Made by a program: the position numbers and the translations under genes. A DNA stretch of 64,000 nt, from NCBI GenBank assembly GCA_022823725.1, contig JAJEHL010000026.1:124001-188000 (forward strand), read 5' to 3'. The notes beneath the pieces were generated by a model that was given only the letters and a program-made list of their open reading frames with translations, did not search any database and was not told the origin of the DNA. Of this stretch, positions 25,764 through 34,384 are shown one piece after another (within the stretch, counting starts at the first letter, position 1; each line of letters opens with the position of its first letter). Source of the stretch: Candidatus Latescibacterota bacterium. Its GTDB lineage: Bacteria > Latescibacterota > UBA2968.

Positions 25764-28700
25764 ATGAACCCTAAAAATTTCATTACCCCTCCTGCTGCTG
25801 ACCGCCTCGTTCCATTTTGGATATGGAACGGCATAATAGAAGAAAACGAACTCGTTCGTCAAATCCGCGAAATGAGCGAAAAAGGACTTGGTGGATTTTG
25901 CCTATCAACAGGTCCTGGGCTAAAAACGCCTTATTTGTCTCACATCTGGTTCGATCGCGTAAAATTGGCACTCGAAACAGCAGAAGAATGTGGCCTCCAA
26001 GTCTGGGTCCACGACGAATACCGCTATCCAGGTGGTATTGGATCAACCCAAATCACCCTGGATCATCCCCAATTCATCGCACAGCAACTCACCTTTCGCG
26101 AAACCGTTGTACAGGGCGGGCAACAAGTTGACCTGACGTTGCCCTGGGCACCCGTGTTGCATACACTTGCTGTTCCCTTGCGAAGAGACCGCTGTCTATG
26201 GGAAGACAAACAAGATATCAGTGCTTATCTGGGAGTCAATCATCAACACCACGCACTGCGCGACAACAAAGATGTACCCGCCCCCCGTCCCCACACTTAT
26301 GTATCTTTTAATCCCACCCGCCGACTGTACTGGAAAGCACCTGCCGGACGCTGGCGCGTGCTCGTGTTTTTGCAAGAACCCTCGGCAAATAGCGACTGCC
26401 CTGGTTCACATCTCGATAGGTTCAATCCAGAATCTGTCCGCACCCTGCACCAGACTGTTCAGCAACCCTATATCGAGCGATTTTCCGCTTATCAGGGCAA
26501 AACTTTAAAGGGCATTTTAACCGCAGAAACGCATTTCCCCAACGATCGCCTGCCCTGGTCACCCGCATTGCCCGAATACTTCAAAACGCGCAATGGCTAC
26601 GATCTCCTCTCTTGCTTGCCTGCCCTCATAACCTACTTTGGTCCCAACACGAGCCGCATTCGCTACGATTATTTTCAAGCCCTGGGCGAACTGCAACAGC
26701 GACACGACAGCGCGCGCAGTGCCGACTGGTGCAAAGAGCATGACCTCAATTATGCGAGCGATATAACCCCGCTTCGCAATGCCCATCGCGCCTCTATATC
26801 CATACCTGGTACAAGCGGTGATCTCGGCGTTGAACGCGCCAAAGAATACACCGTATCATATCGCCACAGCCCGGAATTTGCAACAGCACTCGCCGCGCAA
26901 ACAAGCACTTCCCGCGTGCTCAATACCTGTTTCCAAAACGCGGGCTGGGCAACCACGCTGCAAGATATGAAAGCACACCTCGATACTCTCGGAACCCATG
27001 GAGCCAACTTCTTTGCCCCTCAGGCTCTCTACTACACACTCGACGGGTTGCGCAAACACGCCACATCTCTGTTCCACCAAAATCCCTACTGGGAACACTT
27101 CCACCTGCTATCTGACTACGCAGGGCGACTTGCCCATCTCTTGTGCCAGGGGCATCAAGTAGCCGATATTGCACTCCTCGACCCCGTCACCAGCTTGTGG
27201 GCACATCTCGCACACCCGCTTCACAACTGGTCTTATGTCGGCTATGATCCCGATGAAGAAACACTGACCAATCACCTCGTTGCCGACTGGGCCTGTATTG
27301 CCCGCGCCCTGTATCAGATGCAGCGGCCATTTCAAAGCCTTGACCCGGCCCTCCTCGCCCAGGCGAAAATCATCGACCGCCAATTGCAGATCGGCAAAAC
27401 GCGATATAAGGTCCTGATCATTCCCCCCATCACCAATCTGGAACGCGAAGCATTTGATAAGCTACGCGCATTTATCAATGCAGGTGGTCTCGTCATCGCC
27501 CTGGGATTATTGCCCATCGAGGATATTCAAGAGGGCACATCGGTCGTCGAGGGATTTTCGCGGTTGACCGACATGGACTCCGGGCGAATGATCCGCGATT
27601 ATATCGGCCACGAATCGGGCGTCCACTTGCTGAGTCGAGACAACTTCATGTTTATCCGCACGGGGGGTACTGTAGAAAAAAATCAGGCAACCTCCATGCT
27701 GGAACGCCTGCTCGACGAAATACTGCCTCGGCGAGTACACATCATGTCAGACGGAAAAAGCGCCGACACAATACAATATCACCACCGAACAGATGAAAAG
27801 CATCGCATATTCTTTTTTGCCAATCGGGGAAATTCGCCCGTTACAACACAAATTTTTATACCCGCCTCCGACGGACATATAGAAAAATGGGATTTAGAAA
27901 CGGGCAAACGCACACCACTTGTGGTCGAACCTGCCGGAGAAATGAGTCGCATTAACCTCTCCTTTGATCGGCTGCAATCACATATGATCGTAACCTCTCC
28001 GGGCCACCCCAAAAAAGAAAAAGAAGAGCCTCTGATTGAAACGCTCAAACTCAATTTAACAGGTCACTGGAAAGTTGATCCAGAAGACGATAATGCCTTG
28101 CGCCTGGACAAATTCAAAACGAAATTCGACCCGTCTAACACGGGCGTACACCAGGGCTGGCATCAACCAGCCTATAGCGACAGCAGATGGCCCGAAACGC
28201 GCCCGCAATTTTTTGACAATCCAGAAGAAAAAACGATTTGTTGGTACCGAACAACCTTTGTCTCGGACATCGTCCCCAACAAACTATCTCTGGTCATGGA
28301 TCGAAGTGCCATTCAAGGAGAGCACCAGATCTACATCAACGGTTCCAAATTGCCGAGCAATGCTTTTCGCCCCACCTTCCGGTTCGATCACGCCAATGCC
28401 ACCTGCTCCATAGGACAACACATAAACAAAGGCAAAAATGTGATTGCTATCCGCGTGGAAGTCAACAATCCGGGCGATGGCCTCGCCGATGCCATGTATC
28501 TCTTTGGACGTTTTCAGCTCAAATCCTGGCGAAACATCTATCCCAGGCTCACACCCTCTCAAGATAGCGGTCCAGTTTTTGACTTCAACGCGCAGGGGCT
28601 GCCCTTCTATGCTGGCACGGTGTCATATACCCGAGACATCGATATCAAAACCCTGCCCGCGACCGCGCGTTTCAAAATTGACCTCGAACACACTGTAAAA

Positions 28701-28907
28701 AACCTCGCCGACATCGTCGAAATAATCATCAACGGCCAATCTATGGGTGTGCGCGCCTGGGCACCTTATTGCTGGACTGGCAAAACAGCTTATCTCAAAC
28801 AAGGCAAAAATCGCGTTGTCTTCCGCGTCACCAATACACTCGAAAAATTGCTCACTGGCGCGGTATATCAGCCAAAAACGCGGAAATTGATTCCAGTTGA
28901 GATCTAA
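25764..28907 (+). CDS. GH106-like glycoside hydrolase (alpha-L-rhamnosidase type)
   Basis: 1047 residues, within the GH106 size range. The N-terminal region has VPFWIWNGIIEENELVRQI and WVHDEYRYPGGIGS (about 84-97), typical of the catalytic barrel of GH106 rhamnosidases. A GH2-like jelly-roll sugar-binding module lies near 770-920 and a further beta domain to the end. There is no signal peptide, so it may act on imported oligosaccharides. It starts one base after the zinc-ribbon gene. The stop overlaps that of the convergent ligase gene by 3 bases. Confidence 0.82.
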   Translation: MNPKNFITPPAADRLVPFWIWNGIIEENELVRQIREMSEKGLGGFCLSTGPGLKTPYLSHIWFDRVKLALETAEECGLQVWVHDEYRYPGGIGSTQITLDHPQFIAQQLTFRETVVQGGQQVDLTLPWAPVLHTLAVPLRRDRCLWEDKQDISAYLGVNHQHHALRDNKDVPAPRPHTYVSFNPTRRLYWKAPAGRWRVLVFLQEPSANSDCPGSHLDRFNPESVRTLHQTVQQPYIERFSAYQGKTLKGILTAETHFPNDRLPWSPALPEYFKTRNGYDLLSCLPALITYFGPNTSRIRYDYFQALGELQQRHDSARSADWCKEHDLNYASDITPLRNAHRASISIPGTSGDLGVERAKEYTVSYRHSPEFATALAAQTSTSRVLNTCFQNAGWATTLQDMKAHLDTLGTHGANFFAPQALYYTLDGLRKHATSLFHQNPYWEHFHLLSDYAGRLAHLLCQGHQVADIALLDPVTSLWAHLAHPLHNWSYVGYDPDEETLTNHLVADWACIARALYQMQRPFQSLDPALLAQAKIIDRQLQIGKTRYKVLIIPPITNLEREAFDKLRAFINAGGLVIALGLLPIEDIQEGTSVVEGFSRLTDMDSGRMIRDYIGHESGVHLLSRDNFMFIRTGGTVEKNQATSMLERLLDEILPRRVHIMSDGKSADTIQYHHRTDEKHRIFFFANRGNSPVTTQIFIPASDGHIEKWDLETGKRTPLVVEPAGEMSRINLSFDRLQSHMIVTSPGHPKKEKEEPLIETLKLNLTGHWKVDPEDDNALRLDKFKTKFDPSNTGVHQGWHQPAYSDSRWPETRPQFFDNPEEKTICWYRTTFVSDIVPNKLSLVMDRSAIQGEHQIYINGSKLPSNAFRPTFRFDHANATCSIGQHINKGKNVIAIRVEVNNPGDGLADAMYLFGRFQLKSWRNIYPRLTPSQDSGPVFDFNAQGLPFYAGTVSYTRDIDIKTLPATARFKIDLEHTVKNLADIVEIIINGQSMGVRAWAPYCWTGKTAYLKQGKNRVVFRVTNTLEKLLTGAVYQPKTRKLIPVEI

Positions 28908-30991
28908 TCCTTACCTCCCAGCAAATATTTCTGCACCAGATACTGATAAATTTGTACAAAATCGCCTCGTCCATTATCCGCATTGTAAAAATGACAGATG
29001 GGATTGGGATTCACTTCCAAAACAAAAAGCCCATTGGAATTGGCGATCAAATCAATCGCGTAAAAACCCAAATTTAGCACCCGATTTAACGCCTGTGTCA
29101 AAGCGCGAAATTCCTCCAATAATCCCTCATCTACAACTGCAACTGCTCTGCCCCCTGCCCGATGCAGCGGATTGATATCCTCTCCCTCAATATCCGAATC
29201 ATTTTGCTTTTCATAAGCGAGCAACAACGCATCCTCACTGCCCACAATGCGATACTCAGGTCCCTCGACATAAGCCTGGATCAACAACACATTGTCAAAT
29301 CGGCTACTTTCCTCACACAACGCTTGCAAACGCGATTGCAAATCCTCTGCATTCGCCTCCAAATACACACCCTGTGCCATAGAGCCGTGACTGCGTTTCA
29401 GCACAACGGGAAAAGACATCTGTTGCACCACATCGCTCACAATATCTGCGACAGAAGCATGCGTCTTATACCGATCAAACCGCCGGTCAGATAGAGGATT
29501 GAACACCGTCATCGTCCTGGGCACTGTGATATTCGCTCGATCAAACAGCTCGTATTGATATCCCTTATCTTCCGCCAACTTGCCAGAAACATAATCGTTA
29601 AACGGATGTTTATTTCGCAAAAAATACAGCGGCTTTCCCTCTCTCTCCACCCGAATCACATTGCCATTTGCCGATACCGCCTCATACCCAACGCCCAACT
29701 GCCGACACGCGATTTCAAGACACCGCAAACTCTCTAAAATCACATCCTCCCCAAAACTATCCACCTCTCTGGGCAAATCCAACACCTCGCGTGCCAACGC
29801 CACCAGATGCAGCGATCCGAGTACACACGTAGGTCGCATAGATGCCTGCATCAAAAAATCCAATCCCCCAGTTTCACGCCGCACGCACAGCCCCTCTGGA
29901 ACCAGCGATCTCAAGCTCGCCACAGAAATAGCTTTGGGATGCGCCGACTGCGTCAAAACAACCTCGGCGGCCAGGGGCGCAATTGCATGCAAAATACCTC
30001 GTGCATCGTGTCCTTTATTAACACCCACCACAAAACGCCACTTATCCGATAGAACTTGCAAATCGCCCACCAGAGCGCGAGCCGCATCCGGATTGTGAGC
30101 ACCATCTAAAATCAAAGGAGGCGTCTTCCGAATCACCTCAAAACGCCCGGGCAACGAACCATTCAAAATCACTTCTCTCACCCGCTCATCCGACAAAACC
30201 ATCCCGCACCCATCTACAATATGACGCGCCACAGCCACTGATAGCGCGGCATTCTCCCGATACGCAACCGGCCGATCCGCAATATCGCCTATTTCCGTAT
30301 CGACCACATGCAACGCCGCACCCCGACGCACACACTCCTTTTCCAACAACTTCAAAACCTCGGGAACCTGCCCTGACCCCGTAAACAGCGGCCTTCCCGA
30401 ACGCGCAATATGTACCTTATCCGCCGCAATCTCACACAGCGTATCGCCCAACACATCCGTGTGATCCAGATGAACAGCCGTCAACACAGCAACTTTTGAA
30501 TCCCATGCATTGGTCGCGTCAAATTGCCCACCCAGCCCCACCTCAAAAACAGCCCAATCCACATTTGCCCGCGCAAAATGATGCGCCGCCAAAACCGAGA
30601 GTGCCTCAAACTTGCTAAACGCGCCCCAGCCCTCGCGCTCAAAATCGCGGCTCTTTTCGTAAAAATGCGCGACACCTTCGGCCCACACATCGCGCGCGAG
30701 CACCTCGCCATCAACACATATCCGCTCGCGCACCGTATGCAAATGCGGCGACGTATAAAGCCCCACGCGAAAACCCGCTGCCCGCAATAACTCCGCCAGC
30801 AAATAACTCACCGTACCTTTGCCATTTGTACCCCCCACAATAACAGAGTCAAACCGCGCCTGGGGATTATCCAGGCGGTGCAACAGCGCACGCACACGCG
30901 GCAAATAATTTTCCAGCGCACCCTCTATCGGCTCACCCGTTTCCCAATCGGGCAACGTATTGAGAAACCGATTGCTCCGAAAATAGTTCAT
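28904..30991 (-). CDS. Folylpolyglutamate synthase-like Mur ligase fused to an ATP-grasp domain
   Basis: 695 residues, far longer than FolC (about 420-450). Residues 1-408 are a Mur-ligase-family FolC-like unit: P-loop GGTNGKGT (53-60), TSPHLHTVRERI (80-91), FEVGLGGQFDATN and the C-terminal-domain motif LILDGAHNPDAA (293-304). Residues about 420-695 are an ATP-grasp domain: FPVVLKRSHGSMAQG (527-541) with the ATP-binding lysine, EGPEYRI, and LEVNPNPICHFYN (658-670) with metal ligands. Both active sites look intact. Cyanophycin synthetase joins the same two folds but in opposite order. It probably ligates amino acids twice, perhaps making a peptide-tailed cofactor; substrate unknown. It is divergent from the tail-anchored gene. 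Confidence 0.88.
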   Translation of the reverse strand: MNYFRSNRFLNTLPDWETGEPIEGALENYLPRVRALLHRLDNPQARFDSVIVGGTNGKGTVSYLLAELLRAAGFRVGLYTSPHLHTVRERICVDGEVLARDVWAEGVAHFYEKSRDFEREGWGAFSKFEALSVLAAHHFARANVDWAVFEVGLGGQFDATNAWDSKVAVLTAVHLDHTDVLGDTLCEIAADKVHIARSGRPLFTGSGQVPEVLKLLEKECVRRGAALHVVDTEIGDIADRPVAYRENAALSVAVARHIVDGCGMVLSDERVREVILNGSLPGRFEVIRKTPPLILDGAHNPDAARALVGDLQVLSDKWRFVVGVNKGHDARGILHAIAPLAAEVVLTQSAHPKAISVASLRSLVPEGLCVRRETGGLDFLMQASMRPTCVLGSLHLVALAREVLDLPREVDSFGEDVILESLRCLEIACRQLGVGYEAVSANGNVIRVEREGKPLYFLRNKHPFNDYVSGKLAEDKGYQYELFDRANITVPRTMTVFNPLSDRRFDRYKTHASVADIVSDVVQQMSFPVVLKRSHGSMAQGVYLEANAEDLQSRLQALCEESSRFDNVLLIQAYVEGPEYRIVGSEDALLLAYEKQNDSDIEGEDINPLHRAGGRAVAVVDEGLLEEFRALTQALNRVLNLGFYAIDLIANSNGLFVLEVNPNPICHFYNADNGRGDFVQIYQYLVQKYLLGGKD

Positions 30992-31009
30992 CCTTACCTT
31001 TCGAATTCA

Positions 31010-31018
31010 TGCTATTAT
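31010..31018 (+). promoter_or_regulatory. Candidate extended -10 promoter for the tail-anchored protein
   Basis: TGCTATTAT fits the extended -10 form TGn-TATTAT, 37 bases before the start codon, in the 63-base divergent gap. Confidence 0.45.
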
Positions 31019-31054
31019 GTTGTATCTACCGTCCATCCCCACCAGGAGGAACCG

Positions 31055-32308
31055 ATGGAACGCATTGTCGATCCAAAATACCGCTTCGCTTTCTCCTCCA
31101 AAACCGACCGGACATACTACCGCAAGTGCTATTGGGAAAATCTCTACGTCTTCACATACCGCGCAGATCGCGCACTCGTCGCAACGCGCGTGGTTCCCTT
31201 CACCTCACTGCACGAAGCACTCTACACCGCCTTCAAAGGACAGCGGGGCAACACCCTCACACAGCATCTGTTGCCCGAAGCAATACAACAACCCCATCTC
31301 AATGTATTCAACAACAAATCTCAAGTTCAAATCTTTGCAGACAACATCTCTGCCCTCGTGCCCGAACAGAACGCAGAACTCCCCGAAGAACTCATAGAAA
31401 AAACAGAAGCGGAAATAGAAGAAGCCGCTTCTCGGGTCCTGATCAGACAGGGCATAGAAGGCGGGCTTGGTAGCTTTGCCTCGGGAGAAACCACGCCTTT
31501 TATCGCCCGCGACGAACCCGATGACCCAACCCGGTCCATTGTGCGGGAAGACGACGAAGACACCGCACTGATCCAGATGAGCGTACAAATCGACGCCGCC
31601 ATCAAAAAACACATACGCGAATCGGGCGAAGGCTCATTCGACATCGCTGCGCGACTATACACAAACCCCCGTTACCTCGGCTTTGTGCGTCGTCTCATCA
31701 ACGCCAAAGGCAGCTATACCTCGCCCGTTGTCCGGGACTTTCTCAAATTTTATGCCCGATGCTTCAACCTCAAAGTCTCCGAACATATTCGCCAAAGCAA
31801 AGACGACCCCGATATCTTGCGCCAGCGCATTGAAAGCCTATTGGGCCGCGAAAAAGGCGGACGCTATCACTACCTCAACTATCACGACCTCACCATATTG
31901 GGACGCATTGTCAAAGGCAAAACAGAACCCGACCCGGACGACCCCGACAAGACCACACACTGCTTCAAACTATCCAACACCATTGACGCACAAACCCTTC
32001 GCCTATCCGAAATTCACGATCCGGTGCAGCGTTTCGCAATCCGAAAATTCGTCGAACACACCTTCAATGCCCGCCACAACATCAAAAATATTCAATACAT
32101 CGACGAAATCTCTCGGCGAAAAATCCCCTTCGTCGAGCACCTTCCCGACCCCATCGAACGCGCTTTGCGCTCGGGCATCGAAACACTCGAAAAATATCTC
32201 GACCACCTTGAACCCAAAATGCTTCACATAGCCATCGGCGCCCTTCTCTTATCACTCCTCGGCGTCGTTGCCCTCGTCCTGGGCACATTTATCGGCCTGG
32301 CACAATGA
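31055..32308 (+). CDS. Tail-anchored hypothetical protein
   Basis: 417 residues starting MERIVDPKYRFAFSSKTDRT after AGGAGG (31044-31049). The bulk is soluble and charged, with an acidic linker (about 120-180) and a compact region of FDIAARLYTNPRYLGF and FLKFYARCFNLK. The last 29 residues form one hydrophobic helix ending in FIGLAQ, the pattern of a C-terminal membrane anchor. I recognise no domain. The longer in-frame extension upstream is read through the neighbour's start region and is rejected. It is divergent from the ligase fusion, so shared regulation is possible. Confidence 0.75.
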   Translation: MERIVDPKYRFAFSSKTDRTYYRKCYWENLYVFTYRADRALVATRVVPFTSLHEALYTAFKGQRGNTLTQHLLPEAIQQPHLNVFNNKSQVQIFADNISALVPEQNAELPEELIEKTEAEIEEAASRVLIRQGIEGGLGSFASGETTPFIARDEPDDPTRSIVREDDEDTALIQMSVQIDAAIKKHIRESGEGSFDIAARLYTNPRYLGFVRRLINAKGSYTSPVVRDFLKFYARCFNLKVSEHIRQSKDDPDILRQRIESLLGREKGGRYHYLNYHDLTILGRIVKGKTEPDPDDPDKTTHCFKLSNTIDAQTLRLSEIHDPVQRFAIRKFVEHTFNARHNIKNIQYIDEISRRKIPFVEHLPDPIERALRSGIETLEKYLDHLEPKMLHIAIGALLLSLLGVVALVLGTFIGLAQ

Positions 32309-32313
32309 AAAAA

Positions 32314-32381
32314 CCTTCTGGATCGCGGCTTAAAACCATGCCTGCCCCTGTATGCTTTAAGCAGGGGCCGCGATGACGGCT
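32314..32381. repeat. Nested palindromic repeat, copy 5
   Basis: Outer arms ATCGCGG/CCGCGAT enclose GCCCCTG/CAGGGGC around a TATGCTTTAAG loop. Confidence 0.85.
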
Positions 32382-32449
32382 TTGGTGACGGGTCGGGAAA
32401 AGGATTTCCCTCCTACATGACTGACGTTGGGCTATTCTGTAGAGCCTTT

Positions 32450-32480
32450 CATCTGCCTTTATCTGCGTCATCTGCGGATC
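32450..32480. repeat. ATCTGC repeat overlapping the dsbD stop codon
   Basis: CATCTGCCTTTATCTGCGTC and the following ATCTGCGGAT belong to a filler repeat widespread in environmental bacterial genomes. Its right part encodes the final residues and the stop codon of dsbD. Confidence 0.65.
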
Positions 32481-34357
32481 ACACTCGCCACTGTCGGACT
32501 CAGCCCCTGTTTCAAAAAGCTAACAAACGTACCCACATCGCGCGTCATCCCCGGAAAATGTGCAATCTCTTTTCCTTCGGGCGACACAATAGCGTACAAA
32601 GGCAGTGCTACCGTACCAAAATTGGCCTCCTGCAAATCGCGATTGCGCTTGTATTTTTCCCCCCGCCCATCTGTGTACAACTGAACCCGCACAAACTGCT
32701 TTAACAATGCATGCACCTCCTTTTCAGGAAAAATATTCGCCTCCATCCAGCGGCAATTCGTACACGCATAGCCCGTAAAATCGATAAACACCGGTTTATT
32801 CGTCGCCCTTGCCTCTGCCAGACCCGCCTCGTAATCATCGCGCCAGGTCAGTTCGGGTTCACCGCTCCTGATCTTGGCAATCTCGCCATAACTCCCATAA
32901 GGCGGGAAAAATGCGTCCCACTCGCCCAGAGGCGCGCCAAAAAGACCCGTCATCAAATACAGCCCAAAAGCCAAACATCCACTACTCGCCAGCAAACGCA
33001 ACGGACCAATCGTATCGAGCACAGAATCGTGCGGCAATCGGATTTTGCCCAACAAATAAAAACCACACAGGAAAAATATCGCAATCCACCCCGCAATAAA
33101 GACCTCGCGCGAAATAATACCCCACTGCCACACCAGATCGACATTGCTCAAAAATTTCAACGCAGCGGCCAATTCCAAAAACCCCATTACCACCTTCACG
33201 GAATTTAACCAGCCACCGCTTTGGGGCAGAGAAGAAAGCGCCTGCGGAAAAAGTGCCAAAAAGAAAAACGGGGAGGCAAAAGCAGCCGAAAATACCAGCA
33301 TGCCCAAAATGGGCCACGCCCACGTTCCCTGAGCCGTCAGCACCAGCAGCGTCCCCACAAAAGGCGCAGTACACGTAAACGACGTAAGAGAAAACGTGAA
33401 CCCCATAATTAGAATCGCGCCATAACTCCCACCCTGAACCTGGTTCAACTTATTGAGCAAACCGTAAGGCAACCGAATCTCAAACAGCCCAAACAACGCC
33501 AGCGCAAAAGCCACAAAAATCGCAGTAATCAACAAATTGACCCAGGGATTGGCCGCAAACAGAGCCGCACCAGACGCGCCCAGAGTCGCCGCCAACACCA
33601 TACCCAGCCCGGTAAATGTAAAAATAATACCCCCGCAATAAACCAGCGACTTGGCAACAGACTCCCTCCGGCTCTGCGTTTCCTGCTTGGTAAAAAACGA
33701 CACCGTAATGGGAATCATCGGAAACACACAGGGCGTGAGCAAAGCCAGAAAACCCATCCACAAAGACAGGTACAAAAACGCGCTCAAACCCTCTGTAATG
33801 GCACGCTCAACATCGGCTACGCTACCCGTGCCATCCAACGGCACCGCGGGCGCTTCAACAGCAGAAAACACATACTCAGCCCGCGCAGGTCCCGCTTCCA
33901 CCATCACGGGAACCTCAAAAGTGTACGTATTTGGCGGCAAACACTGCGTCGCATTGCAAAGCATATAAATCACTTCACCCGACAGCACCCGCTCGCCCGG
34001 CATCCCCTCACCCACCTCTGCCCGCACGCCAAACCGCACTTTGGGATGATAATATTCCACATTCATCTCAAAATTTGGATCGTATTCCACAATAGGCTTT
34101 GGCTGAATCACCGCCCCCACCTGTCGAAACCCCGCGCCCGACAGCACAAACTCCGTGGGATAAGGACCACCCGGCGGTGTGGTCGCCGAATAAATATGCC
34201 AATCTTCGGAAAGATCGACATCGATCCAAACTGTAACAGCCTCCCCAACGCGCGCCTTCTCTGGCGCCACCGTCACGCCAAACGCAGCCTCATTCTGAGC
34301 CAATACGGCACCGCTTTGAAGCACCATCAAAACGCATACCGCGACAAAAATCCGCAT
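32468..34357 (-). CDS. dsbD: Thiol:disulfide interchange protein DsbD
   Basis: 629 residues in the full three-domain layout. A signal peptide (to about LAQ, 21) leads to the periplasmic alpha domain with CNATQC. Eight membrane helices (about 190-440) carry the two electron-relay cysteines in LLTPCVFPM and FTCTAPFVG. The C-terminal thioredoxin-like domain has ACTNCRW, so the CxxC is CTNC. DsbD moves electrons from cytoplasmic thioredoxin to periplasmic partners. The ATG at 34357 has AAGGAG 6 bases upstream. The gene starts 27 bases after the SpoIIE-type gene, on the same strand. Its last codons come from a repeat. Confidence 0.95.
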   Translation of the reverse strand: MRIFVAVCVLMVLQSGAVLAQNEAAFGVTVAPEKARVGEAVTVWIDVDLSEDWHIYSATTPPGGPYPTEFVLSGAGFRQVGAVIQPKPIVEYDPNFEMNVEYYHPKVRFGVRAEVGEGMPGERVLSGEVIYMLCNATQCLPPNTYTFEVPVMVEAGPARAEYVFSAVEAPAVPLDGTGSVADVERAITEGLSAFLYLSLWMGFLALLTPCVFPMIPITVSFFTKQETQSRRESVAKSLVYCGGIIFTFTGLGMVLAATLGASGAALFAANPWVNLLITAIFVAFALALFGLFEIRLPYGLLNKLNQVQGGSYGAILIMGFTFSLTSFTCTAPFVGTLLVLTAQGTWAWPILGMLVFSAAFASPFFFLALFPQALSSLPQSGGWLNSVKVVMGFLELAAALKFLSNVDLVWQWGIISREVFIAGWIAIFFLCGFYLLGKIRLPHDSVLDTIGPLRLLASSGCLAFGLYLMTGLFGAPLGEWDAFFPPYGSYGEIAKIRSGEPELTWRDDYEAGLAEARATNKPVFIDFTGYACTNCRWMEANIFPEKEVHALLKQFVRVQLYTDGRGEKYKRNRDLQEANFGTVALPLYAIVSPEGKEIAHFPGMTRDVGTFVSFLKQGLSPTVASVIRR

Positions 34358-34384
34358 ATTGATCTCCTTTCTCACTTCACACTT

